From: CBDDKZ01 sp965230415 | Lineage (GTDB): Bacteria > Bacteroidota > Bacteroidia > Cytophagales > JAAEPT01 | Reading direction: 5' to 3' | Assembly (NCBI GenBank): GCA_965230415.1 | Contig: CBDDKZ010000005.1 | Location: 744,001 to 808,000 of the forward strand | Length of the DNA stretch: 64,000 bases | The notes under the pieces: generated by a model | Told to the model about the DNA's origin: nothing | The model's input: the letters and a program-made list of their open reading frames with translations, nothing else | The model's database searches: none | Translations under genes and position numbers: made by a program | Part shown: positions 27,841 to 35,636 of the stretch, one piece after another | Numbering within the stretch: the first letter of the stretch is position 1 | How the letters are laid out: every line of letters starts with the position of its first letter

Positions 27841-27985
27841 ATTTATAATCCGGTATCCTTATCGAGGGATCTGCGATCCCGACACTCCAACAACTTCCGG
27901 GAAGCACGGTACAATTCCCATCATGTATGAAGGTTTACAAAACCTGCGATTGCACTGCCTGATTGCAAATCAGGAAGAGTATCTG
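27839..27985. repeat. REP-like multi-hairpin unit (copy 2)
   Basis: The unit contains the same ordered hairpins as copy 1, with an intact CCTGATT-GCA-AATCAGG, followed by AAGAGTATCTG. Its first hairpin has lost the leading CC because the insertion sequence ends there. It also carries a small CTTCC-GG-GAAG inverted repeat. Confidence 0.85.
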
Positions 27986-27989
27986 ACTC

Positions 27990-28155
27990 AACGCTATGCC
28001 GGATTTATAATCCGGTAACCCTATCGAGGGATCTGCGATCCCGACACTCCAACAACTTCCGGGAAGCACGGTACAACTCCCATCATGTATGAAGGTTTAC
28101 AAAACCTGCGATAGCACTGCCTGATTTCAAATCAGGAAGAGTATCTGTTCAATAC
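27990..28155. repeat. REP-like multi-hairpin unit (copy 3)
   Basis: This is a complete unit in direct repeat with copy 2, nearly identical over about 150 bp. All hairpins are present; the last has CCTGATT-TCA-AATCAGG. After it, 28156-28284 holds only the CTTAGTG hairpin at 28231 before the OmpA-family gene. Confidence 0.85.
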
Positions 28156-28230
28156 TTTCATCACTGTGCTAAATTTAAAACCAAGTATGCTTATAGCACC
28201 AACGATTCTGATAACTTAATGAAATTGTAG

Positions 28231-28249
28231 TCTTAGTGAAACACTAAGA
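28231..28249. repeat. short hairpin of the CTTAGYG family (copy 1)
   Basis: TCTTAGTG-AAA-CACTAAGA is a perfect 8-bp stem with a 3-nt loop. It matches the hairpins at 42498 and 42939 except for a compensated G-C to A-T pair change and one loop base. It is 36 bp past the stop of the OmpA-family gene at 28285, so it could also act as an mRNA 3' end structure. Confidence 0.6.
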
Positions 28250-28284
28250 GCAAATGTGAAGAAAGGAAAAATTGGAAATGGATT

Positions 28285-30363
28285 CTAATCAGCCACAATG
28301 ATAAACTCAGTACGTCTGTTTAATTCACGTCCTTCTGCTTCATCATCGTTAGAAGCTAATGGTTTTGACTTACCGTAACCTCTTGCTATTACACGTTCGT
28401 CACCTATACCTTTTTGAAGCAGGTAGCTCTTCACGGCTTTGGAGCGCCTTTCTGACAGGCTTTGATTATATTCATCACTACCGACACTATCGGTATGACC
28501 TGCTATTTGAATTTTAACCGCCGGATGATCTTTCAAATGTTTTTCGAGCAAATCGAGTTCATGTGACGACTGTGATCTTAATGTATGTTGATCAAAATCG
28601 AAGTATACATTCCTTAATTTATTAATCACAAATTTCTCTGCCGGCCTCATACTCAGCTTACGTGTCAAAGGTTGATCCCTGCTATTCATAGCCGGCACAT
28701 CGAGTTGTATTGTTTGAAACAGGTACCCTTCTGCCTCTACTGTAACAATAAGGCGAGTTTCCTGTTCATATTCAAACTCACGTGTATACAAACCGTCAGT
28801 AATCGTCGTATTTACTAATTCTTCATCACTTTCCAGCTCATAAATCTTCAAGTTAGCCTCAATTCCTTCGTTTGTACGTCCGTCTATTACCTGCAAACCA
28901 AAAGATACCGGTAACTGCTCTTCCTCATTTACCACAGGTTCTTCCGGTTCATCTTTCGTATCTCGTGCTGCTGTTTCGGCCTCTCTGTTTACCGTATCTA
29001 TGCTCACAACAGGTTCCTTTGGTTCATCAGGTATGGAATCAAGATCGTTCAAATTCAGTGGAAACATCATATATATATCGTTACCCCCTTCGCTATCCTC
29101 TTTGAAAGAAGAAAAGTAAGCTGTTTTACCATCGGCTGCCAGGGTAAAATATAAGTCGTCGTCGGTAGAGTTTATTGGGTAACCAAGATTTGTAGGTTCT
29201 TCCCAGGTGTCAGAAGCTTCATCGTACTTGGCGGCATATAAATCGAAGCCTCCCATCCCTTTATGACCCTTGGAGCTAAAATACAATGTACCAGTTTCCG
29301 AATCAAAAATTGGGCCTTCTTCATCTTCCGACGTATTAATGACATCGCTTAACCTGGTAATATCTTCCCAGCCTCCTTTGCCGTCAGACTTTGCCCGGTA
29401 AATATCTCCCTCTCCGGCACCTCCCGGTCTGTTGCTGGTAAAGAACATTGTTTCACCATCGTCAGTAACAAATACCGACGTCTCTCTGCTGTCGGTATTG
29501 ATATCGCCAAGCGCTTTGGATTTGGACCAGCCTTTTTTAGGGTCCTTTACCGAGTAATAAATATCTCCCCCATTTTCGTCCTTATACAGGTATAGTGTAT
29601 TTCCATCAGGTGAAAGTCCCAGGTTGGACTCATGCTCCAGGGTATTAATTTTCTCCCCCATATTAATCGGAGCACTCCACTCATCATTCTCCAATACACT
29701 CATCCAGATATCTTCAAAGAATTTATTATCTATATCTTTAAAACCTCCTGTCGACCCGGCTCTTTTGGAAGTAAAAATCAAAGTCTGCTGATCCCGTGAT
29801 ATTACAGGGGCATAATCTTCATATTCGGAGTTGACCTTAATACCCAGATTTACAATAGTGATGTCTTTAGGGTTTTGCGTGAATATTTTAGCATTCTCAC
29901 ATTCGAAAATTCTTCTTTCGGTTTTCTTCTCGAGGGCATCTACATCTTCACCCAGATTTGCTCTTCTATTAATTTTGAGCTCTTCAAGAAATTGTTTGTA
30001 ATAGTTTATCGCCTGATCAAATTCATAGCCGAAGCGGTAGCCTTCTCCTATGTAAAAAAATATTTTATTGGATACTTCCGGGTCTAAATCATAGGCTTTT
30101 TTGTAATAATCAACAGCATTTTTCTTTCTTGAGGTTGTTTTCAGGTAACAATGACCAGATTGCAAATAGGCCCTCACATTATTTGGGTTTACTTCAATGG
30201 CTTGCAAATAAATTCCCAGAGCATCTTCATAATCACCAAACTCATACATCTCATCGGCAAGGTCAACCAAATTCTTATCTGCCTGTGCAAAAAGTTGTCC
30301 AGAAGATATTAAAATCAAGCAGACTACAGTTTTAGCTACTACTAGTCCTTTTAGTTTTTTCAT
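28285..30363 (-). CDS. PorE-like TPR / beta-propeller / OmpA protein (copy 2)
   Basis: The 692-residue protein has a signal peptide (~1-26), TPR repeats (~33-165), PD40 propeller blades (~180-440, with FTSNRPGGAGEGDIY and YFSSKGHKGMGGFDLY), an acidic Glu/Pro-rich linker (~455-500), a carboxypeptidase-regulatory-like domain (~505-580) and an OmpA domain (~590-692) with IAGHTDSVGSDEYN and LSERRSKAV. The OmpA core VYFDFDQHTL is canonical. It is co-oriented with and 105 bp downstream of the third copy. The role is as for copy 1: envelope anchoring to peptidoglycan, possibly with T9SS. Confidence 0.9.
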   Translation of the reverse strand: MKKLKGLVVAKTVVCLILISSGQLFAQADKNLVDLADEMYEFGDYEDALGIYLQAIEVNPNNVRAYLQSGHCYLKTTSRKKNAVDYYKKAYDLDPEVSNKIFFYIGEGYRFGYEFDQAINYYKQFLEELKINRRANLGEDVDALEKKTERRIFECENAKIFTQNPKDITIVNLGIKVNSEYEDYAPVISRDQQTLIFTSKRAGSTGGFKDIDNKFFEDIWMSVLENDEWSAPINMGEKINTLEHESNLGLSPDGNTLYLYKDENGGDIYYSVKDPKKGWSKSKALGDINTDSRETSVFVTDDGETMFFTSNRPGGAGEGDIYRAKSDGKGGWEDITRLSDVINTSEDEEGPIFDSETGTLYFSSKGHKGMGGFDLYAAKYDEASDTWEEPTNLGYPINSTDDDLYFTLAADGKTAYFSSFKEDSEGGNDIYMMFPLNLNDLDSIPDEPKEPVVSIDTVNREAETAARDTKDEPEEPVVNEEEQLPVSFGLQVIDGRTNEGIEANLKIYELESDEELVNTTITDGLYTREFEYEQETRLIVTVEAEGYLFQTIQLDVPAMNSRDQPLTRKLSMRPAEKFVINKLRNVYFDFDQHTLRSQSSHELDLLEKHLKDHPAVKIQIAGHTDSVGSDEYNQSLSERRSKAVKSYLLQKGIGDERVIARGYGKSKPLASNDDEAEGRELNRRTEFIIVAD

Positions 30364-30415
30364 AAATTATAAAGTACTAATAATTCAATTCGTACTTATA
30401 TTAATTATTTAGATC

Positions 30416-30441
30416 CAAAATAATACTATTTTTACGCGCAA
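30416..30441 (-). promoter_or_regulatory. weak candidate promoter for PorE-like copy 2
   Basis: On the reverse strand TTG (30439-30441) is followed 15 bp later by TTATTTTG (30416-30423), one mismatch from TAnnTTTG. It lies about 53 bp upstream of the ATG at 30363, in the gap after the stop of copy 3. The spacing is shorter than ideal. Confidence 0.25.
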
Positions 30442-30468
30442 TTGTGGATAAATGTTTGACTTTTATGC

Positions 30469-32523
30469 TCAATTCGACCGTAATTGGTAATGTTTACGCC
30501 CTTTTTTCCACAATTCTCCTTCATGCCTAACATCATGAATTATTAACTCTGTGCGTCTGTTTTGTTGTTTGCCTGAGATGGTTTCGTTCGAAGCAACCGG
30601 CACTTGTTCTCCATAACCGGTAGCGAATAACCGTTTCTCATCTATTCCTTTTTTTACCAAATATTTGGCTACGGATTGTGCTCTTTTTTGAGATAAGGTC
30701 ATGTTATAATCTGCTCTCCCGTCGGCATCTGTATGGCCTGCAATTTCGATCATTAGGTTTTGTTCTTCTTGTAAAATGTTCACGTATTTGTCCAATTCAT
30801 TATGAGACTGTGTACTTAATTTTGCCTGTTCCGGTTCAAAAAACACGTTGCGCAAAACCAGGACCAGTGGTTTTCCTACTGCCTTATTTAAAGCATATAA
30901 TTCAAAGTCTATTTTCCGCTCAAAGTAGTCCGAATTATCTGGCAAATAGATATTTTCTGAGTGCGTAATATACCCTTGTGATTCCACATGAATCCCATAG
31001 TTCTTCCCCGGAGGTAATAGTATGGTAAATTTCCCTGATTCTGAATTTGACCGAAAAACACCAACATCAGCGCCACTTTCATTATCGGAAACCATTATTT
31101 TTGCCTGTACTGCTTTCCCTTTATTATCTTTAACCACTCCATGAACATGAATAAGGTCGATCTCTTGCTTGAAGTTTAGCACATACAAATCTTCCCCGCC
31201 GAAGTTGTCTTCATCTCTGTGCGAAGAATAGTAAGCTCTTTCTCCGTTTGCCGAGAAAACAAAAAAGACATCATTTTCGGGTGTGTTTATTGGGTTCCCC
31301 AAATTTTCGGCTTCACTCCATGTCTTGTTCCGTTCGTTATAAACTGTTCGAAACACGTCATATCCCCCCATGGTATTATGTCCTTTCGAGCTAAAGTATA
31401 AAGTTTTACCATCGGCATGGATAAAAGGAGCATCGTCGTCGTATGGGGTATTTACCTTATCACCAAGATTCCGCACATTAGACCAGGCCCCTTTTTCATC
31501 GCGGGTGGCGGTGTAAATATCCGACTTCCCATGTCCTCCCGGTCTGTTGCTTGTAAAAAAAAGTCTTTTTCCATCTGCTGAAACCGAAGCACTATTTTCC
31601 AGGTATTTTGTATTGATTCCATCAGGTAACTTAACAGGCTCACTCCAAGAGTTACCATCAAGCGAGGACAAATAAAGGTCACCTGTTCCATGGTGATTGT
31701 TTCTATATAAAATTAACACCTGACCATCCTGAGAAAGCCCTACGCAAGCATCATGTTCTGGGGTATTTATCTTTTCACTTATCCCTACGGGCTTACTCCA
31801 TTTACCGTTATTGGCTTTATAAGAGATGTACACATCTTCCATGTATCGTTCATGTTCATCTCTTGTATTCCCTGTAGTTTCAGGTCTTCTTGTAGTAAAA
31901 ATGAGTACCGTTTCTTCTGCATTTACTAAAGGTACTATTTCCTCATATTCGGTATTAATCAACTCACCTAAGTTTTCTATTCTTACTTTTTGGCTTTTTT
32001 TAGAAAGTACTTTTCCATTTTCACACTCTTGAATAAACTTTTCGATAATTAGCAGATCTTTATCATGAGCATGCCTTTTATATGCAGATTTTATCTGCCC
32101 ATGAAATAACTGGTAATGCTTAAGAGCCTCTTCAAAATCCCTATGCAAATGGTAGGCTCTGGCCAGGTTAAAATCAGGGCTTTCAGATTCATAAGTATCA
32201 TAAGCGTTATCATAATACAATTTTGGTTTACCCCCCAGGTGAAACCCTGCCCGTTTTGCATATATTAAGTGTTCGAGTGCTCTCTCATGATGCACAGAAC
32301 GCAAATAGCTGATTCCCAGGTAATAGTGATAATCAGCCGATAAGCTGTCTTCGGATAACAAAAAATCATAGTGCCTAATGGCATTTGCATAATCGCCATA
32401 TTCAAAAAACTTTTTGGCTTCTTCGGGAGAAGACGATAAAATCCGCTCTGTATTTTGCCCGGAAACCTGTAGAAATCCCGCAAGCAACAGCAAAAGAAAA
32501 AACGATCTTAAGAAACCACACAT
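30469..32523 (-). CDS. PorE-like TPR / beta-propeller / OmpA protein (copy 3)
   Basis: The 684-residue protein is counted from the ATG at 32523, which begins a clear signal peptide (CGFLRSFFLLLLLAGF). The frame is open further upstream to 32784, but that part overlaps the divergent engB gene and lacks a signal peptide, so it was not used. Domains are TPR-like helices (~25-155), PD40 blades (~170-425), a regulatory-like Ig domain (~445-525) and OmpA (~555-665) with IAGHTDADGRADYN and LSQKRAQSV. The OmpA core is VFFEPEQAKL rather than FDFD. After the domain a ~20-residue basic tail is unusual among the three copies. Confidence 0.88.
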   Translation of the reverse strand: MCGFLRSFFLLLLLAGFLQVSGQNTERILSSSPEEAKKFFEYGDYANAIRHYDFLLSEDSLSADYHYYLGISYLRSVHHERALEHLIYAKRAGFHLGGKPKLYYDNAYDTYESESPDFNLARAYHLHRDFEEALKHYQLFHGQIKSAYKRHAHDKDLLIIEKFIQECENGKVLSKKSQKVRIENLGELINTEYEEIVPLVNAEETVLIFTTRRPETTGNTRDEHERYMEDVYISYKANNGKWSKPVGISEKINTPEHDACVGLSQDGQVLILYRNNHHGTGDLYLSSLDGNSWSEPVKLPDGINTKYLENSASVSADGKRLFFTSNRPGGHGKSDIYTATRDEKGAWSNVRNLGDKVNTPYDDDAPFIHADGKTLYFSSKGHNTMGGYDVFRTVYNERNKTWSEAENLGNPINTPENDVFFVFSANGERAYYSSHRDEDNFGGEDLYVLNFKQEIDLIHVHGVVKDNKGKAVQAKIMVSDNESGADVGVFRSNSESGKFTILLPPGKNYGIHVESQGYITHSENIYLPDNSDYFERKIDFELYALNKAVGKPLVLVLRNVFFEPEQAKLSTQSHNELDKYVNILQEEQNLMIEIAGHTDADGRADYNMTLSQKRAQSVAKYLVKKGIDEKRLFATGYGEQVPVASNETISGKQQNRRTELIIHDVRHEGELWKKGRKHYQLRSN

Positions 32524-32620
32524 TTTAGTTATATTTGTCGATAATTTTGGCTTAACAGGAACATTTAGACAAATATAAACAAATATCTGTCTTTGAAAAG
32601 ACAGAAAACAACCCATATAA

Positions 32621-33235
32621 ATGGAAATCTCAAAAGCAACATTTATTAAAAGTAGTTCTAAGTTAGAGGAGTGTCCTTCCGGAAACTTACCTGAGTATGC
32701 TTTTGTAGGCAGGTCTAACGTCGGAAAATCGTCGCTAATCAACATGTTGACGAATCGGAAAAAGCTAGCCAAAATTTCCTCCACTCCTGGTAAAACTCAG
32801 ACTATTAACCATTTCTTAATAGATGATGACTGGCACCTCGTGGACTTACCCGGTTATGGATGGGCCAAGGTTGGTTTGAAAATGAAGCAGCAATGGGAAG
32901 AGCATATCAATAATTACCTTATAAAACGCGCGAACCTTATTTGTTTATTTGTATTAATAGATATACGCCTAGCTCCTCAAAAAAACGATTTACATTTTAT
33001 GGAATGGCTGGTAGAGAATGAAATTCCCTTTGCCATTATTTTCACCAAAGCAGACAAATTGACACTAAACAAAACCAACCAACACGTAGCATCTTATTTC
33101 AAAACACTTAAGCGATTGTGGAGTAGTTTACCACCCCATATTATAACTAGTGCCGTATCTAAGAGAGGACAGGGCGATTTATTAAATTACATTCATGAGC
33201 TTAATTTAGGTTATCGCAATAATTCGGGATTTTGA
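32621..33235 (+). CDS. engB: ribosome biogenesis GTP-binding protein EngB (YsxC/YihA)
   Basis: The 204-residue product has the full set of TRAFAC GTPase motifs: G1 GRSNVGKSS (residues 30-38), the G2 threonine within STPGKTQT, G3 DLPGYG (75-80), G4 TKAD (142-145) and G5 TSA near 177. The STPGKTQTINHF and DLPGYGWAKV segments are diagnostic for EngB, which acts in large ribosomal subunit assembly. The 97-bp gap to the divergent PorE-like gene must contain both promoters; a TATATTTG octamer at 32530-32537 is a possible but distant -7 box. Confidence 0.95.
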   Translation: MEISKATFIKSSSKLEECPSGNLPEYAFVGRSNVGKSSLINMLTNRKKLAKISSTPGKTQTINHFLIDDDWHLVDLPGYGWAKVGLKMKQQWEEHINNYLIKRANLICLFVLIDIRLAPQKNDLHFMEWLVENEIPFAIIFTKADKLTLNKTNQHVASYFKTLKRLWSSLPPHIITSAVSKRGQGDLLNYIHELNLGYRNNSGF

Positions 33236-33294
33236 AGGAAAAAATTAGTATATTCAATGTTGAGATAATTTTAGTAAACGAAAAAACTAGAGAT

Positions 33295-33714
33295 ATGAAA
33301 AATTTTAAAACGCTCCCATTACTTTTTTTAGTCCTTACTATTCTTACAGGAGCTTTAAGTAGTTTCACATCATCTGTAGAAGATGACGGTGTACCTATTG
33401 GTGATCACTATAAAGGCGGAAAAGATGCCTTATTACAAGACATTGCAGAGAACTTAGTCTATCCTCCTATGGCTATGCGTAATCGTATTCAGGGAAAATG
33501 TATTGTCCACGTTACGATGGAAGCCGACGGTTCATTTAGCGCTGTAAAAATCGTTAAAGAAATTGGCGGAGGTTGTGGAAAAGCAGCAGTTGCGGTCATC
33601 GAATCACTTGAAGGAAACAGCAAGTGGATTGCACCCGGATATAAAAACAACTATCAAATACCGGTAATATTTGATATTAATAAATACAAAGCAATACAAG
33701 CAAACAAAAAATAA
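33295..33714 (+). CDS. secreted TonB C-terminal-like domain protein
   Basis: The 139-residue protein is counted from the ATG at 33295, which starts a signal sequence (MKNFKTLPLLFLVLTILTGA); the frame is open to 33232 but that start overlaps engB and hides the signal. After cleavage the protein is a single TonB C-terminal-type domain, with YPPMAMRNRIQGKCIVHVTM matching the family pattern YP..A...gi.G.v.v.f and a central GGGCGKAAV helix start. It has no proline-rich linker or TM anchor beyond the signal, so it is not a classical TonB. Such small proteins are common in Bacteroidota; their role is unknown. Confidence 0.8.
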   Translation: MKNFKTLPLLFLVLTILTGALSSFTSSVEDDGVPIGDHYKGGKDALLQDIAENLVYPPMAMRNRIQGKCIVHVTMEADGSFSAVKIVKEIGGGCGKAAVAVIESLEGNSKWIAPGYKNNYQIPVIFDINKYKAIQANKK

Positions 33715-33730
33715 ATAGTTTAAATAAATT

Positions 33731-34201
33731 ATGGAGCTAAAGGAAATAGCGGCAGTAGCAGGGAAACCCGGTTTATTTCGTGTGATAAAACCTACACGAA
33801 CGGGTGTGATATTGGAAACATTGGATGAAAACAAAAAAAAGTTAATCGCTAATGCCAATGCACGTGTTTCTATATTAAAGGAGATTTCAATCTATACGAC
33901 TGGAGCGGAGTCTTCCATTATGTTGGAAGACGTATTTAAAATAATAAAAGACAAATACGACACTGAGCTTCCAATCACCAATAAAGCCAATGCATCGGAA
34001 CTGCATGCATTTATAACAGAAATAATCCCCGACTATGACGAAGATCGTGTTTACGACTCGGACATAAAAAAGCTCATTTCCTGGTACAACTTAGTTACCA
34101 AGCATGCTCCTGAATTATTGGAATCAAAGGCTGCTGAGTCAGAAGAGAATTCGGCAACTTCACCAGACGCAACCGAAGAGGTTGAAGAGGAAAATGCATA
34201 A
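33731..34201 (+). CDS. DUF5606 domain protein
   Basis: The 156-residue cytosolic protein matches DUF5606, a Bacteroidota-specific family: it starts MELKEIAAVAGKPGLFRVIKP and has a conserved ISIYT strand and a VYDSDIKKLISWYN segment. The C-terminal ~20 residues are a Glu/Ser/Ala-rich tail. It lies 16 bp after the TonB-like gene on the same strand. Its function is not known; the beta-barrel N-terminal part resembles small nucleic-acid-binding folds only superficially. Confidence 0.88.
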   Translation: MELKEIAAVAGKPGLFRVIKPTRTGVILETLDENKKKLIANANARVSILKEISIYTTGAESSIMLEDVFKIIKDKYDTELPITNKANASELHAFITEIIPDYDEDRVYDSDIKKLISWYNLVTKHAPELLESKAAESEENSATSPDATEEVEEENA

Positions 34202-34212
34202 ATAAAGGAGGA

Positions 34213-34791
34213 TTACAACTTAAAAGATACCGCAAACACGAGGGATCTGTTGTAAAAATTTCTACCTAAAATTCGATAATGATTATAAGGCACGACAGAC
34301 TGTTCGTGCCTTATTGTTAAAAGCACGGTCTGGTCTATTTCGTAATCGAAGCCTAATAGTGCTGAAAAGTCATATTTTTTCAGTTGCGCTGTCCAGTCGA
34401 AATTCCCTGCTCCTGAAACTTCTCTGGCTCTTATGATATAACCTACTGCCAAACCAGCATGAAAACTAAATTTATCTGCAATTTGGTAGCGCCAATAAAA
34501 AGGTAATTCTAAATAATTTAATCGTAAAACAAATGGACTTTGCTCTGATGAGCTGCGGCTCCCTTTTTCGAAATAAAGCAAATCCCAGTGCAAACTTGAT
34601 TTATTAATCGGAAAATCTACTCCGGCCCCGGCAAATATCCCAGGCTTATTATAACCTCCAATTCCGTCTCCGTCAATTTGTGTTCCTGCAATACCCAAAT
34701 TCAAATGGGTCTGTATACCTTGTCCTTTAAGTTCCAGTACCCCCACCAATAAAAGGAGTATATTGAAAACTAAACTAAATACCTTTTTCAT
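34213..34791 (-). CDS. PorT-family outer-membrane beta-barrel protein
   Basis: The 192-residue protein has a signal peptide (~1-23) and a series of amphipathic strands ending in aromatic-rich NRSLVFAVSFKL, as in eight-stranded barrels of the OMP_b-brl_2 (PorT-like) family. It is not the T9SS PorT itself, which is at 23837. Its start overlaps the phosphatase gene by 17 bp, so the two are translationally linked. Role unknown. Confidence 0.8.
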   Translation of the reverse strand: MKKVFSLVFNILLLLVGVLELKGQGIQTHLNLGIAGTQIDGDGIGGYNKPGIFAGAGVDFPINKSSLHWDLLYFEKGSRSSSEQSPFVLRLNYLELPFYWRYQIADKFSFHAGLAVGYIIRAREVSGAGNFDWTAQLKKYDFSALLGFDYEIDQTVLLTIRHEQSVVPYNHYRILGRNFYNRSLVFAVSFKL

Positions 34792-35251
34792 CGCAAATTT
34801 TATTCAACAACTCTTCTGAAGACCTGTATACTATACTGTAAACCTCTTCAAAACCATCTATACCTCCGTAATAGGGATCAGGGACATTCCCATCGCCAGG
34901 GTTATCATCATAATCTCTCATCATGGTAATTTTGTATTGCTTATCCACAGGACAGTTGGCTAGTAAATCATCAAAATTATTGGAATCCATTGCAATGATA
35001 TAATCAAATTGATCAAAATCTGCTTTATTCACCTGCCTGCCTAAAGAATTTAGTTCAACACCATGCGATTCGGCTACGGACCTCATTCTTCTGTCTGCAC
35101 GTTCTCCTATATGATAAGCAGAAGTACCGGCAGAATCTATATCAAAACTCTCACTCAAACCTTTGCTATCAACAAGATGGCTAAATACGCCTTCTCCTAG
35201 AGGAGAACGACAGATATTGCCCAAACATACGAATAAGACTTTTGTTTTCAT
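34775..35251 (-). CDS. low-molecular-weight protein-tyrosine phosphatase
   Basis: The 158-residue cytosolic enzyme has the P-loop C-x5-R-S as CLGNICRS (Cys9, Arg15) directly after the N-terminal strand and the general acid aspartate in DPYYGG (Asp125). Length is typical. The conserved DSAGTSAYHIGE segment supports the LMW-PTP family, rather than arsenate reductase. Such enzymes dephosphorylate phosphotyrosine on proteins, often tyrosine kinases of polysaccharide export. No partner kinase is nearby. Confidence 0.92.
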   Translation of the reverse strand: MKTKVLFVCLGNICRSPLGEGVFSHLVDSKGLSESFDIDSAGTSAYHIGERADRRMRSVAESHGVELNSLGRQVNKADFDQFDYIIAMDSNNFDDLLANCPVDKQYKITMMRDYDDNPGDGNVPDPYYGGIDGFEEVYSIVYRSSEELLNKICDEKGI

Positions 35252-35325
35252 TTTTTTTACTTATTTATGGGATTTAATAATAATTAACAATAGATTTGAC
35301 TCGAGTTTTTTTAAAACAATTAGCG

Positions 35326-35493
35326 ATGTTAAAATCTGTCAGATTAACACTGAGCACAAAGATAGGAATTTTACTTTTTATCCTGTTACTGAGTTTATAC
35401 TTCAAAAGAACTCAAAAAAGCACCAACAACCGTGATAATAGTGAATTAAATATATTGCATAAGCCTGAAATAAAGGCTAATAAGCATAGTTAA
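35326..35493 (+). CDS. possible small single-TM protein
   Basis: A 55-residue frame starts at an ATG at 35326: a basic N-terminus, a hydrophobic segment IGILLFILLLSLYF (residues ~12-26) and a polar, Asn/Lys-rich tail. It is the only rightward candidate between the divergent phosphatase and the terminator at 35604. The composition is plausible for a small membrane protein, but there is no family evidence and the region is AT-rich, so it may be a chance frame. Confidence 0.35.
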   Translation: MLKSVRLTLSTKIGILLFILLLSLYFKRTQKSTNNRDNSELNILHKPEIKANKHS

Positions 35494-35603
35494 TAAAAAA
35501 ACATATTTTTTTTTCAAAAAAGAGGTTACTTATCACTTCTAAAAGATATTAATACTTAGATAACACAATTTATTCATATCCTAATTAACATATTTTCTAA
35601 TTC

Positions 35604-35636
35604 AAAAAAGAGTTCTTCCTGAGGACTCTTTTTTTT
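35604..35636. terminator. bidirectional intrinsic terminator
   Basis: AAAAAAGAGT and ACTCTTTTTT form a 10-bp stem around an 11-nt loop, with T-runs on both strands. It sits between the small rightward frame ending at 35493 and the 3' end of the leftward GH3 gene at 35637, and can stop transcription in either direction. Confidence 0.7.

Noticed and set aside
27839..28155. Tandem repeats that could be taken for a CRISPR array
   Set aside because: Only two near-identical ~150-bp units, with no short regular spacers and no cas genes; the internal hairpins and the nearby RAYT fit REP-like elements.
32524..32784. Upstream extension of the third PorE-like protein
   Set aside because: The 87 extra residues overlap engB on the opposite strand and would bury the clear signal peptide that starts at 32523.
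35163..35435. 90-residue rightward frame overlapping the phosphatase start
   Set aside because: It overlaps the 5' end of the phosphatase gene, has no domain, and the nearby frame from 35326 with a TM segment is more plausible.
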